Shown here in pieces: positions 52,355-60,907 of a stretch of 64,000 nucleotides of DNA. Within the stretch, counting starts at the first letter, position 1; each line of letters begins with the position of its first letter. The stretch comes from Mucilaginibacter inviolabilis. GTDB lineage: Bacteria; Bacteroidota; Bacteroidia; Sphingobacteriales; Sphingobacteriaceae. The stretch lies in contig NZ_JAANAT010000003.1 of NCBI RefSeq assembly GCF_011089895.1, forward strand, positions 620,001 to 684,000, written 5' to 3'. The notes below the pieces were generated by a model. It was not told where the DNA came from. It saw nothing but the letters and a program-made list of their open reading frames with translations, and did not search any database. A program made the position numbers and the translations under genes.

Positions 52355-53200
52355 ATGAACACTACCTACTCATTACATCATATTAACCATGCGCAGGCAT
52401 TTGGGTTTAACCCGGATGATTACAGCCGTTTTAAATTTGGCGATGATGCGGTGGCCAGGCACTTCGGTGTTCACCTTGCCGATGGTTTTATCAGGGATTA
52501 CCTCATCGAAAACCCCATTAAACAGCAAATTGTGGTGATATCGAGCCCGTACTCGTTTATCCCTACGGCCACCTTTGCCATGAAAAACTGGTTTGTGGCC
52601 CGGCTTAACCGCTGGCTGGCCCGGCATGGTTATCCCGTAGTGCAGGAAACCAAGGTACACCGTACTATCACCTACAAGGAAGATTACGGCGAACTGGATG
52701 CCGAGCAAAGAATGAGCCTGATCGGTAACGACTCGTTTCATATCGATAAGAATTTTTTGCAGGGCAAAACGCTGATATTTCTGGATGATATCAAAATAAC
52801 CGGCAGTCACGAACGCATGATCATGAAAATGGTGGGCGAATACGGGCTCAGCAACGATATATTCATGCTGTACTTTGCCGAGCTGGTAAACAAAAACATC
52901 CATCCCAATATCGAGAACCATTTAAATTATCACCAGGTAAAAAATATTTTTGATCTGGATGGCATTATCAAAAGCAACAGCTTCAGTATCAATACCCGTA
53001 TCGTAAAGTATATTTTAAATTACGATTTTGAGAGTTTTTGTATTTTTATTCAGGATCAAACTTTTGATTTTATAAACTTGCTTTATGATATGGCTTTGGG
53101 CAATGGCTATCATACCATTGAAGCTTACGAACATAACCTAAACTTTATAAAAGAAAACCTATTTTTAAACAATCATAAATTAATTCAACATGGCAATTAA
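52355..53200 (+). CDS. Phosphoribosyltransferase-like protein of the ter operon
   Basis: A 281-residue protein. The PRPP-binding loop is seen as TLIFLDDIKITGSHERMI (two acids, then TG-S), following IVVISSPYSFIPTATFAMKNWF. The C-terminal 70 residues are helical. It resembles the PRTase type found in TerD operons. Its stop overlaps the next TerD gene by 11 bp. Substrate unknown; joint action with the HAD protein before it is inferred. Confidence 0.8.
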   Translation: MNTTYSLHHINHAQAFGFNPDDYSRFKFGDDAVARHFGVHLADGFIRDYLIENPIKQQIVVISSPYSFIPTATFAMKNWFVARLNRWLARHGYPVVQETKVHRTITYKEDYGELDAEQRMSLIGNDSFHIDKNFLQGKTLIFLDDIKITGSHERMIMKMVGEYGLSNDIFMLYFAELVNKNIHPNIENHLNYHQVKNIFDLDGIIKSNSFSINTRIVKYILNYDFESFCIFIQDQTFDFINLLYDMALGNGYHTIEAYEHNLNFIKENLFLNNHKLIQHGN

Positions 53201-53744
53201 CTTGCAAAAAGGTCAACGGGAAAGCATTAATGCCCCCAAATTTACCATTGGCCTGGGATGGGATACCAACAGTTCTTCAACAGGGAGCGCGTTTGATTTG
53301 GACGCTTCTGCTTTTATATTAGGTGATAACAAAAAAATTGTAGCCGACGAATACTTTGTTTTTTACAACAACCTGAAATCGCCGGATGGCGCTGTTGAAC
53401 ATACCGGCGACAACCTGACCGGTGATGGCGATGGCGACGATGAGCAGATTAAAGTTGACCTGTCGAAAATTGACGCTAAAGTAGCCGAAATATGCATCGT
53501 GGTAACTATACACGAAGCCGAGGCACGCAAGCAAAACTTTGGCCAGGTACGCAACTCTTTCATAAGGATATTTGATACCGCAACGGGCGCTGATATTTTA
53601 AAATATGAGCTGGAAGAGGATTTTTCGATAGAAACTGCTGTTGAGTTTGGCCGTATCTACAAAAAAGATAACAACTGGAAGTTTGAGGCTGTAGGCGTTG
53701 GTATGAAAGGCGGTTTACAGGATTATTTAACCAAATACCAATAA
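53190..53744 (+). CDS. terD: TerD-family protein 3
   Basis: A 184-residue TerD protein with MAINLQKGQRESINAPKFTIGLGWDTN, DLDASAFIL, HTGDNLTGDGDGDDEQIKVDLSKID and NFGQVRNSFIRIFD. It is near the first copy in length and sequence and overlaps the phosphoribosyltransferase gene by 11 bp, six bases before the next TerD copy. Confidence 0.95.
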   Translation: MAINLQKGQRESINAPKFTIGLGWDTNSSSTGSAFDLDASAFILGDNKKIVADEYFVFYNNLKSPDGAVEHTGDNLTGDGDGDDEQIKVDLSKIDAKVAEICIVVTIHEAEARKQNFGQVRNSFIRIFDTATGADILKYELEEDFSIETAVEFGRIYKKDNNWKFEAVGVGMKGGLQDYLTKYQ

Positions 53745-53750
53745 TATCAT

Positions 53751-54365
53751 ATGGCTATCAATCTTCAAAAAGGACAAAGGATAAGTCTGGAAAAAAGTAA
53801 CGGCAGCAAATTGCAAACTGTTTGTGTTGGCATTAACTGGGGCGCTATTGAAAAAAAAGGCCTGTTTGGTTTTGGCACTACAAAAGAAGCGGTTGATTTG
53901 GATGCCAGCTGCGCACTATATGATGATAACAAACAACTGATAGATGTAGTTTACTTCGGTCACCTGAAATCAAAAGATGGAGCGGTAAGGCATAGCGGCG
54001 ACGATTTGACCGGCGATATGAGTGGTGATGACGGCCTGGACAATGAAGTGATCACGGTTGATCTATCGGCCTTGAGCAGTTCTGTTGGTTACGTGGCTTT
54101 TATCCTCAATAGCTTCCGCGGGCAGGATTTTGGTACTATTCCTTTTGCATCTATCCGCATTTATGAAGGTACCCCAACCCGGGTAAACGAAGTATTTGCC
54201 ACCTATGATATTGCGCACAGCAAAGATTTTGCCGGCCATGTATCTATGGCGATGGGTGTATTTTACAAAAAGAACGGCGAATGGAAATTTAACGCCATTG
54301 GCGAACCAACCCGCGACAGGAAACTGGAAGAGTCGGTTAAAACCATGGCACAGAATTATTTATAG
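53751..54365 (+). CDS. TerD-family protein 4 (TerZ/TerE-like variant)
   Basis: A 204-residue TerD protein with a longer start (MAINLQKGQRISLEKSNGSKLQTVCVGINWGAIE) and VDLDASCALYDDNKQLIDVVYFG, HSGDDLTGDMSGDDGLDNEVITVDLSAL. It is the most diverged copy. It begins 6 bp after the previous terD. Confidence 0.93.
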   Translation: MAINLQKGQRISLEKSNGSKLQTVCVGINWGAIEKKGLFGFGTTKEAVDLDASCALYDDNKQLIDVVYFGHLKSKDGAVRHSGDDLTGDMSGDDGLDNEVITVDLSALSSSVGYVAFILNSFRGQDFGTIPFASIRIYEGTPTRVNEVFATYDIAHSKDFAGHVSMAMGVFYKKNGEWKFNAIGEPTRDRKLEESVKTMAQNYL

Positions 54366-54444
54366 GGAGTTGTCAGTAGTGAGTGGTCAGTTAAAAGGAA
54401 CTCACTATTCACCACTCACGATTCACAATAAAAAACTCAATACA

Positions 54445-55593
54445 ATGGAAGGCACACCAGGAAATAACGAACTAAATATAACACCGGTTAATTTAGATAT
54501 TAATCCGGCTCCGGTTAATAATCCTAACACACCGGCAAAATTGCTGGATAAAGAAGGTAATGTCGATTTAACCAATATTACCCCTACCGAGGTGCAAAAA
54601 TATGGCGAGGTAGCCAAGGCCCTCGACCCTAAGGATGTAAACTCCATCCTCAATTATGGTACAGAGGTTCAAAACTCGATGGAAAAGTATAGCAATACTT
54701 TCCTCACTTCGGTACGTACCTATAACTCGGGCGAGGTTGGTGGTCTCATTAACGAGCTGCTTACCGAACTGAACTATATTGATGTGGATGAACTGAACCA
54801 AAACGCGTTCACCTCTTTTATATCGCACATACCTTTTATGAAAAAGCTGGTGGTTGATGCCAAAAAGCTTTTCCAGAAGTATGATACGGTAATTAACAAC
54901 ATTGATAAGATCACCAATAAGATCAAAGCAGGTCGCGTTAATTCATTAAAGGATAACAGCTCGCTGCAAACCATGTTTGACAGCAACGTGGGCTACATCC
55001 ACCAAATGGAAGAGCTCATTATATCGGGCCAGTTAAAATACAACGAGCTGAGCGAGCAGCTGGCACAAATGGATGCCAATCCATCGGCCTATAACGATTA
55101 TGAAATTGCCGATATGCGCGATTTTGTGAACCGTTTAGACAAACGCCTGGCCGATCTGAAAGTGGTACGTTTCATCATGCTGCAATCGCTTGCGCAAATA
55201 CGCGTGGTGCAAAGCAACAATACTACCATTGCCGAAAAAGCGCAGTCTATCGTATCTACCACTATCCCGGTTTGGAAAAACCAGCTCACCATTGCTGTGG
55301 CGTTGAACCGCCAAAAGGAGAACGTGGAGATGCAGAAAAAGATCTCGGACACCACCAACACCATCTTGCAAAAGAACGCCGAACTGCTGAAACAAAACAG
55401 TATCGATGTGGCCAAGGAAAATGAGAAAACCGTTGTGTCGCTGGATACTTTGAAGAAAACAACCGCGTCGCTTATTGAAACCCTTACCGAGGTTAAACGC
55501 ATCCATGAAGAAGGTACTGCCAACCGCAAAACCCTCAACACCGAACTGCAAAACCTGGAAGTGGAACTGAAAAAGACAGTGACCAACGCATAA
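54445..55593 (+). CDS. telA: TelA-family toxic anion resistance protein
   Basis: A 382-residue cytosolic protein if started at the ATG at 54445 (MEGTPGNNELN), which lies after the spacer hairpin; the long frame from 54196 overlaps terD and is rejected. It is almost fully helical with coiled-coil stretches and the TelA core (NTFLTSVRTYNSGEVGGLINELLTELNYID, IPFMKKLVVDAKKLFQKYDTVINNIDKI, RFIMLQSLAQIRVVQSNNTTIAEKAQSIVSTTIPVWKNQLTIAVALNRQK). It works with TerD/TerC proteins in tellurite and envelope stress resistance; mechanism unknown. Confidence 0.9.
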   Translation: MEGTPGNNELNITPVNLDINPAPVNNPNTPAKLLDKEGNVDLTNITPTEVQKYGEVAKALDPKDVNSILNYGTEVQNSMEKYSNTFLTSVRTYNSGEVGGLINELLTELNYIDVDELNQNAFTSFISHIPFMKKLVVDAKKLFQKYDTVINNIDKITNKIKAGRVNSLKDNSSLQTMFDSNVGYIHQMEELIISGQLKYNELSEQLAQMDANPSAYNDYEIADMRDFVNRLDKRLADLKVVRFIMLQSLAQIRVVQSNNTTIAEKAQSIVSTTIPVWKNQLTIAVALNRQKENVEMQKKISDTTNTILQKNAELLKQNSIDVAKENEKTVVSLDTLKKTTASLIETLTEVKRIHEEGTANRKTLNTELQNLEVELKKTVTNA

Positions 55594-55841
55594 GCCCAAT
55601 TTGTCATCCTGAGCGGCAGCGAAGGATCTGTTCTGCGATTAGCATAGTTCATGAATAGATTCTTCGTTCCTCAGAATGATAAGTTTAATATATTACTCCC
55701 ATCGTCTGTGTCTTCACAGACGATTTGCATTCCGGGGTATTGGTTACCTGTGAGGACACAGGCAACGGGTTTGGGAAGATTTAGTTATCACTCATATTTT
55801 CGTAAATTTGCATTTAATCAAAATTTGAGGTTGCCAAATTG

Positions 55842-56804
55842 ATGGATGAAAGCAGGTTAAATATTTTAAATCAGTCAAACCGGATGCTCAGTAAGCTGCA
55901 ATTGCTTTCTGTTTTTTTTGGTGATGACATTATTTATAAAATATATCTGCGCAGCCAGGTGATCCACAAGCTTTTTGAAACCAATCCCGAGCTGGATATC
56001 AATAAGCTCGATCTGTTTCACCTGCAATTTACCCAAAGCCTCATCGATCTGCTTCGCAAGATCAAAAAGAACAACGAAACCAATGTGAGTTTACTTTTTG
56101 ACGAGATCCAGATCAACAAGGAAATGATCGACCGGCTGAATGATCCTTACTATACCCAGGCAAATTTTAACCTCGAAAAACAGCGCCAGGCACTCAAGGT
56201 TAATTTATCATTGCGGAAACTGTTCCAGGTATTGTCGGATAATTCGACCGATAATCCGTTGTCTAAAAATATCAATGCGTTCAGTTCCCGGTTTGCGCCC
56301 GACTTTTTTTACCCCATTGCACCTGAGTTATTGCAGGAGATAACGGCCTACAACGATAAAGATGTTTACACCGACGAGTATGCCATTATTCAGCGTAAAC
56401 TGATGGGGGTTTTGTGTAAATATGAATTCAAAACTGAGTTTTACTGCGGATTAAAAGCTGGTACCCAGGTTGCGGAAGTATACAAGTTTGTGGATGATGA
56501 CCGGTACTATATCTATTCACTTGCTGATAACCTGTTCCTGTTTCTGGATATTGCAAAGTTAGCCGGTATCGATATGACTAATAACCTATCGAAAAAGGAA
56601 AAACTGGTACACGAACTGCGGGATAAGAACGACAAGCTGGAGGGTAATGCCGCCGCCATGAAAGCAGCCATGCCCACAGAGATCAAAAACCTGCTGGCCG
56701 ACAATTATAAAAAAATATCAGACATGAGCTTTATGGAAAACATCAGCAACATTGATGTACAGGCCAATATTTTAAAAAGCATGCTGAATACCGATTTAAT
56801 TTAG
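55842..56804 (+). CDS. Ter-operon protein of unknown function
   Basis: A 320-residue soluble protein with the ATG at 55842 (the TTG directly before is the less likely start). Mainly helical; the C-terminus has a coiled coil (SKKEKLVHELRDKNDKLEGNAAAMKAAMP). No domain was recognised. It lies between telA and terC on the same strand and could be a partner protein of TelA. A 250-bp spacer with a REP-like unit is before it. Confidence 0.72.
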   Translation: MDESRLNILNQSNRMLSKLQLLSVFFGDDIIYKIYLRSQVIHKLFETNPELDINKLDLFHLQFTQSLIDLLRKIKKNNETNVSLLFDEIQINKEMIDRLNDPYYTQANFNLEKQRQALKVNLSLRKLFQVLSDNSTDNPLSKNINAFSSRFAPDFFYPIAPELLQEITAYNDKDVYTDEYAIIQRKLMGVLCKYEFKTEFYCGLKAGTQVAEVYKFVDDDRYYIYSLADNLFLFLDIAKLAGIDMTNNLSKKEKLVHELRDKNDKLEGNAAAMKAAMPTEIKNLLADNYKKISDMSFMENISNIDVQANILKSMLNTDLI

Positions 56805-56839
56805 TTTATTTAACCCGAAATTAATTCCTTACCTGTTCT

Positions 56840-57661
56840 ATGGATTTCTTACACACCATCCTGGGCCCCGACATTAAAGCCGGTTTGCTCATTATTTTAA
56901 ACCTTATTGTGATCGAGAGTTTGCTTTCGGTTGATAACGCCGCGGTACTGGCTACCATGGTTTTGGATCTGCCGCCCACCCAGCGTAAAAAAGCGCTGAG
57001 ATATGGGATACTGGGCGCTTATATATTGCGCGGGGTATGTTTGTTTTTGGCAGCCTGGCTGGTAAAAATATGGTGGTTAAAACCTATTGGGGGCTTATAC
57101 CTGTTGTACCTGAGCTTTAATTATTTTAAAGGGAAAATTCAGGCGGCCAGCGGCGATGGAGGGGATGAAGAGGTGGATAAAAGCAAGAACTGGCTGTACC
57201 GCTCAACCGTAGGTGTATTTGGTGTATTTTGGGCTACCGTAGCATTAGTAGAACTGATGGACCTGGCCTTTTCTATCGATAACGTGTTTGCCGCCGTGGC
57301 CTTTACAGATCATGTAGTGTTGATATATATTGGCGTATTCATCGGTATACTGGCCATGCGTTTTGTAGCTCAAGCCTTTGTGAAGCTGATGGAAAAATTT
57401 ACTTTTCTGGAGACGGTTGCCTTTATCGTGATTGGTGTTCTGGGAATTAAATTATCGGCATCACTGTTTGTGCACTTTAATGAAACATCGTCCTTCTCCA
57501 AATTTATGGAGAGTGAAAAGGCTGATATTTTTACCTCGGTATTTACCGTTGGCGTATTCATTATCCCGGTATTAACATCGCTGTTATTTAACTTTCCCAA
57601 AAGGCACACCACCGAACCTGAAGTAGCCGAAGCAGCCGAGGATGTGCTGGATAAGCAATAA
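56840..57661 (+). CDS. terC: TerC-family integral membrane protein
   Basis: A 273-residue protein with seven or so membrane helices. The TerC signature is clear: IESLLSVDNAAVLATMVLDLP and ALVELMDLAFSIDNVFAAVAFTDH with paired aspartates in the membrane; they may bind a metal. TerC proteins are linked to tellurite resistance and to manganese export. It begins 35 bp after the unknown gene. Confidence 0.93.
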   Translation: MDFLHTILGPDIKAGLLIILNLIVIESLLSVDNAAVLATMVLDLPPTQRKKALRYGILGAYILRGVCLFLAAWLVKIWWLKPIGGLYLLYLSFNYFKGKIQAASGDGGDEEVDKSKNWLYRSTVGVFGVFWATVALVELMDLAFSIDNVFAAVAFTDHVVLIYIGVFIGILAMRFVAQAFVKLMEKFTFLETVAFIVIGVLGIKLSASLFVHFNETSSFSKFMESEKADIFTSVFTVGVFIIPVLTSLLFNFPKRHTTEPEVAEAAEDVLDKQ

Positions 57662-57665
57662 TGAT

Positions 57666-57775
57666 GTTCATTGGTTCATTTGCTCATTGGTTCATTCGTA
57701 GTAAATCGGCAACAATGAAGGTTTATACTGCTAAAACCAATGAACTAATGAACCAATGAACTAATGAACCAATAA
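57666..57775. repeat. Inverted cluster of CATTGGTTCAT / ATGAACCAATG units
   Basis: About 110 bp between terC and pgpA hold copies of ATTGGTTCATT on the left and ATGAACCAATGAACTAATGA on the right. The arms can pair. A further small-repeat type in the spacers of this region. Confidence 0.6.
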
Positions 57776-57778
57776 AAG

Positions 57779-58243
57779 ATGAACTTAAACAAAATAATAG
57801 CATCCATATTTGGCATCGGGTTTTTAAAAGGTGGCGGTACCTATGCGGCTATAGTAACCTGCGGGTTTATTTGGCTGCTATGGCAAAGCCCGGTATTGCA
57901 AAATCCCTGGTATCTGCTTGCCATTACCATTGTAATAACCCTGCTGGGTGTATATGTAAGCAACAAGGTTGAACCAGATTGGGGCGAAGACAGCTCACGC
58001 GTGGTAATAGATGAGGTTGCCGGTATGCTGATAGCGGTTGTGTTTGTACCCATAAATATCTATTGCCTTATCGGCGGACTAATCCTGTTCCGCTTTTTTG
58101 ATATTGTAAAACCCCTGGGCATCCGCAAAATGGAAGCCCTACCCAGCGGCACCGGCGTGATGATGGACGACGTACTGGCAGGCGTTTACTCCAATATACT
58201 GGTATGGGCAGGCTACCTGCTTTGGCTTAAGTTTGGTGGATAA
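57779..58243 (+). CDS. pgpA: Phosphatidylglycerophosphatase A-like protein
   Basis: A 154-residue membrane protein. The PgpA signature is seen as KGGGTYAAIVTCGFIWLLW near the N-terminus and WGEDSSRVVIDEVAGMLIAVVFVP in the centre, with MDDVLAGVYSN at the end. The enzyme dephosphorylates phosphatidylglycerophosphate to phosphatidylglycerol at the inner membrane. It follows the ter operon by 117 bp and may be read with it. Confidence 0.92.
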   Translation: MNLNKIIASIFGIGFLKGGGTYAAIVTCGFIWLLWQSPVLQNPWYLLAITIVITLLGVYVSNKVEPDWGEDSSRVVIDEVAGMLIAVVFVPINIYCLIGGLILFRFFDIVKPLGIRKMEALPSGTGVMMDDVLAGVYSNILVWAGYLLWLKFGG

Positions 58244-58254
58244 AAAGTCGGAAG

Positions 58255-58350
58255 TCATCCCGAATTTATTTCGGGATCCCACATGGAAAGCTAATCACAT
58301 GCACGGTTCAACCCTGCTGATGAGATGCTGAAGCAAGTTCAGCATGACCC
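58255..58350. repeat. REP-like palindrome after pgpA
   Basis: TCATCCCGAATTTATTTCGGGATCCC is a hairpin and, with CTGAAGCAAGTTCAGCATGAC, forms a bipartite REP-like unit. Related sequences are at 7240-7270 and 5776-5847. Confidence 0.55.
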
Positions 58351-58359
58351 ATGCTCCAT

Positions 58360-60084
58360 TTACAAATTGCCTTTCCTAATCTCTTCCACGGCATAATTCA
58401 CTGCGCGAGCCGTTAAAGCCATGTACAGTATCGACGGACTTTGATTGCCGGTGCTGGTCATGCAGGCGCCATCGGTCACAAATACATTTTTGCATAGGTG
58501 TAATTGATTCCATTGGTTTAACAAGGAAGTTTTTGGATCCTTGCCCATGCGTACGCCACCCATTTCGTGGATGTCCAGCCCGGGAGCTTGTTTGTTCTCA
58601 TGCTTCTCGATGTTGGTACAGCCTGCTTTTTGCAGCATATCAGCGCTTTGGGTTAAAAAATCCTGTATCATACGTTCATCGTTATCATCGTACTCTACTG
58701 AGGTGATCAGGAGTGGAATGCCCCATTGATCTTTCTGATCTTTACTAAGGCGTACGTGATTGCTTTCTTTGGGGATAGTTTCGCCCTGCAGATACATGTA
58801 TACCTGCCAGCCTCCGGGTTCAGTCAGCGAGTCTTTATAGTCGCCGCCAATTTCTCCTACAGGCTTTTCGGCCGGATGTTGGTGACGATAAGCACCCATA
58901 AAGGTAGTAAATCCCCCTTTGTAGTCGGTTTCCTGTTGATGGAGGTTGCGGTAATTGGCCAGGATTAATTCTGTTGGATTCCGGCCAAAATAATATCGGT
59001 CTAAAAAGCCATCCATGCTGGCGGTTACCGACGCGCGATAGTTTTGGAAGGCTACGTATTTGCCCAGCAGTCCGTTATCGTTACCCAAGCCATTAGGAAA
59101 GCGCGCCGAGGTTGAATTCAACAGGATGAGGTTGGTGTTCAATGCCGAAGCATTCATGAAAATGATCTTGGCTTTATATTCGATCACCTCTTTGGTGTTG
59201 GTGTCAATCACTTTAACACCTGTGGCTTTACCCAGCTTTTCATCATAGATAACGGAGTGCACCACTGAGAATGGTCTAATAGTAAGGTTGCCTGTTCTTT
59301 TGGCCCAGGGCAGCGTTGAACTTACCGAACTAAAATAACCCCCAAAAGGGCAGCCGCGCATACACATATCGCGTGCCTGGCATTTGCCGCGTCCCTGATC
59401 AAGATGAACCTGGTTGGGTTTGGTTAGATGTGCCCATCGCGCGTGTACCAGGTGACGGTCGGGGTAATACTCACTGATTTTTTTGCTGATCACCTCCTGC
59501 ACACAATTCATATCAAAAGGAGGCAGAAACTCGCCATCGGGCATGGCCTCAATGCCGTCTTTATTGCCACATACACCAATAAATTTTTCTACGTGCGAAT
59601 ACCATGGCGCCACATCATCATAGCCGATGGGCCAGGCAATACCGTAGCCAAAACGCTCGGGATTGATAAACTCATATTGGCTCCAGCGCTGGCAGGCCCG
59701 CCCCCAGGTGAGTGATTTACCGCCAACCTGGTAGCCCCGTATCCAGTCGAAGGGTTTTTCCTGTATATAAGGATGGTCCTTATCTTTTATAAAGAAATGC
59801 TCGGTAGCTTCACCAAAACCGGCCGCTTTGCTGATCAGCGGATTCTCTTCCAAAAACTCCCGGGTCATTTGCCCGCGATGTTTAAACTGCCAGGGATCCA
59901 TGGTGGCTGTTGGATAGTCTTTAATATGTTCCACATTCCGTCCGCGTTCCAGTACCAGGGTTTTTAAACCGAACTCGCACAATTCCTTGGCGGCCCAGCC
60001 ACCGCTAATGCCCGAGCCTATAACAATGGCATCATAAGTTAAATGATCTGTGTTTGCAGTTGGTCTTTCTGTTGAATCAGGCAT
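58360..60084 (-). CDS. GMC-family FAD-dependent oxidoreductase
   Basis: A 574-residue flavoprotein. The FAD-binding GxGxxG lies near residue 22 (AIVIGSGISGGWAAKELCEFGLKTLVLERG). SLTWGRACQRWS and the C-terminal DIHEMGGVRMGKDPKTSLLNQWNQLHLCKNVFVTDGACMTSTGNQSPSILYMALTARA are GMC_oxred_C marks, with the active-site His and Asn within this region. A cysteine cluster (CQARDMCMRGCPFGG) is typical of the gluconate/sorbose dehydrogenase-like branch. It oxidises sugars or alcohols, acceptor unknown. Third in a possible operon with Gfo/Idh and nagB. Confidence 0.92.
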   Translation of the reverse strand: MPDSTERPTANTDHLTYDAIVIGSGISGGWAAKELCEFGLKTLVLERGRNVEHIKDYPTATMDPWQFKHRGQMTREFLEENPLISKAAGFGEATEHFFIKDKDHPYIQEKPFDWIRGYQVGGKSLTWGRACQRWSQYEFINPERFGYGIAWPIGYDDVAPWYSHVEKFIGVCGNKDGIEAMPDGEFLPPFDMNCVQEVISKKISEYYPDRHLVHARWAHLTKPNQVHLDQGRGKCQARDMCMRGCPFGGYFSSVSSTLPWAKRTGNLTIRPFSVVHSVIYDEKLGKATGVKVIDTNTKEVIEYKAKIIFMNASALNTNLILLNSTSARFPNGLGNDNGLLGKYVAFQNYRASVTASMDGFLDRYYFGRNPTELILANYRNLHQQETDYKGGFTTFMGAYRHQHPAEKPVGEIGGDYKDSLTEPGGWQVYMYLQGETIPKESNHVRLSKDQKDQWGIPLLITSVEYDDNDERMIQDFLTQSADMLQKAGCTNIEKHENKQAPGLDIHEMGGVRMGKDPKTSLLNQWNQLHLCKNVFVTDGACMTSTGNQSPSILYMALTARAVNYAVEEIRKGNL

Positions 60085-60169
60085 GGTGATTGATGGTTAT
60101 ATATAAAAGCTATTCAATATTTTATTTGTATAGATTTCGCCGATATCGATGTGTAGTTATTCTTTTATT

Positions 60170-60901
60170 TTACTGCTTATTGAGCTTTTCTGCTGCACCA
60201 TGATCCAAAAAGATCTGTGCGTTTGGCAGATTTTGAAAGATGGAAGCTGGTATATCGATAGTCGTCGGTCCATTCAAAGCCTGTGCTATAATACCCGCCT
60301 TTTTCGTGCCGCTGGCAATCAGTACCGGGGTTCGTGCTTCGGTCAGATGACGTAAGCCCAGCGTAATCCCCTCGGTTAGCTGCGGTTGCTGTGCGAAATA
60401 CTTTTTGGCCACATCGATAGTTACCGGGGCCAATGCGGAGTGATGTGCATACGTGTTAAAATCTGTACCGGGTTCATTCAAACCGATATGGCCGTTCATC
60501 CCAATACCCACGATCATCATATCCATTCCACCCAGATTAGCAATATGCTCATTCATTTTTTGACACTCTTCATCAAGATCAGCAGCTTTCGCATCGAAAA
60601 ATCGTACTTGCTCTGGTGCTATCTTTAATCGTGAAAAGAAATGCTCATGCAGGTAATGACTGCAACTGCCTTCATCGTTTTTATCCATACCAACCCATTC
60701 ATCCAAACCCACAAAATGCGCTCGACTAAAATCTATTTTCCCCTCCTTGGCATATTGTACCAGGAATTTAAACATCCCGGTTGGCGATTCGCCCGAAGGG
60801 AAGCAGATCAGTGAATCGGGCTTCTGCTTGATCTGCCGCCACACCCAATAAGCTGCCGCGGATGATAAGGAATCGTAATCTTTATACAGTTGAATAGTCA
60901 T
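60170..60901 (-). CDS. nagB: Glucosamine-6-phosphate deaminase-like protein
   Basis: A 243-residue cytosolic enzyme: CFPSGESPTGMFKFLVQ, FVGLDEWVGM with the catalytic Asp, GIGMNGHIGLNEPGT (Asp/His region) and GLRHLTEARTPVLIASGTKKA. NagB turns glucosamine-6-phosphate into fructose-6-phosphate and ammonia. Its length is short for classical NagB (about 260), closer to the NagB-like sub-branch; 6-phosphogluconolactonase is less likely given GHIGLNEPG. Six bases after the Gfo/Idh gene, so one transcript. Confidence 0.9.
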   Translation of the reverse strand: MTIQLYKDYDSLSSAAAYWVWRQIKQKPDSLICFPSGESPTGMFKFLVQYAKEGKIDFSRAHFVGLDEWVGMDKNDEGSCSHYLHEHFFSRLKIAPEQVRFFDAKAADLDEECQKMNEHIANLGGMDMMIVGIGMNGHIGLNEPGTDFNTYAHHSALAPVTIDVAKKYFAQQPQLTEGITLGLRHLTEARTPVLIASGTKKAGIIAQALNGPTTIDIPASIFQNLPNAQIFLDHGAAEKLNKQ

Positions 60902-60907
60902 GTCCGC

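Noticed and set aside
54196..54444. Upstream extension of telA
   Set aside because: It overlaps the terD gene in another frame and crosses a spacer hairpin; the ATG at 54445 is the likely start.
55098..55652. 184- and 154-codon minus-strand frames inside telA
   Set aside because: They are antisense shadows of a helical, Lys/Glu-rich protein and show Ser/Phe-rich random composition.
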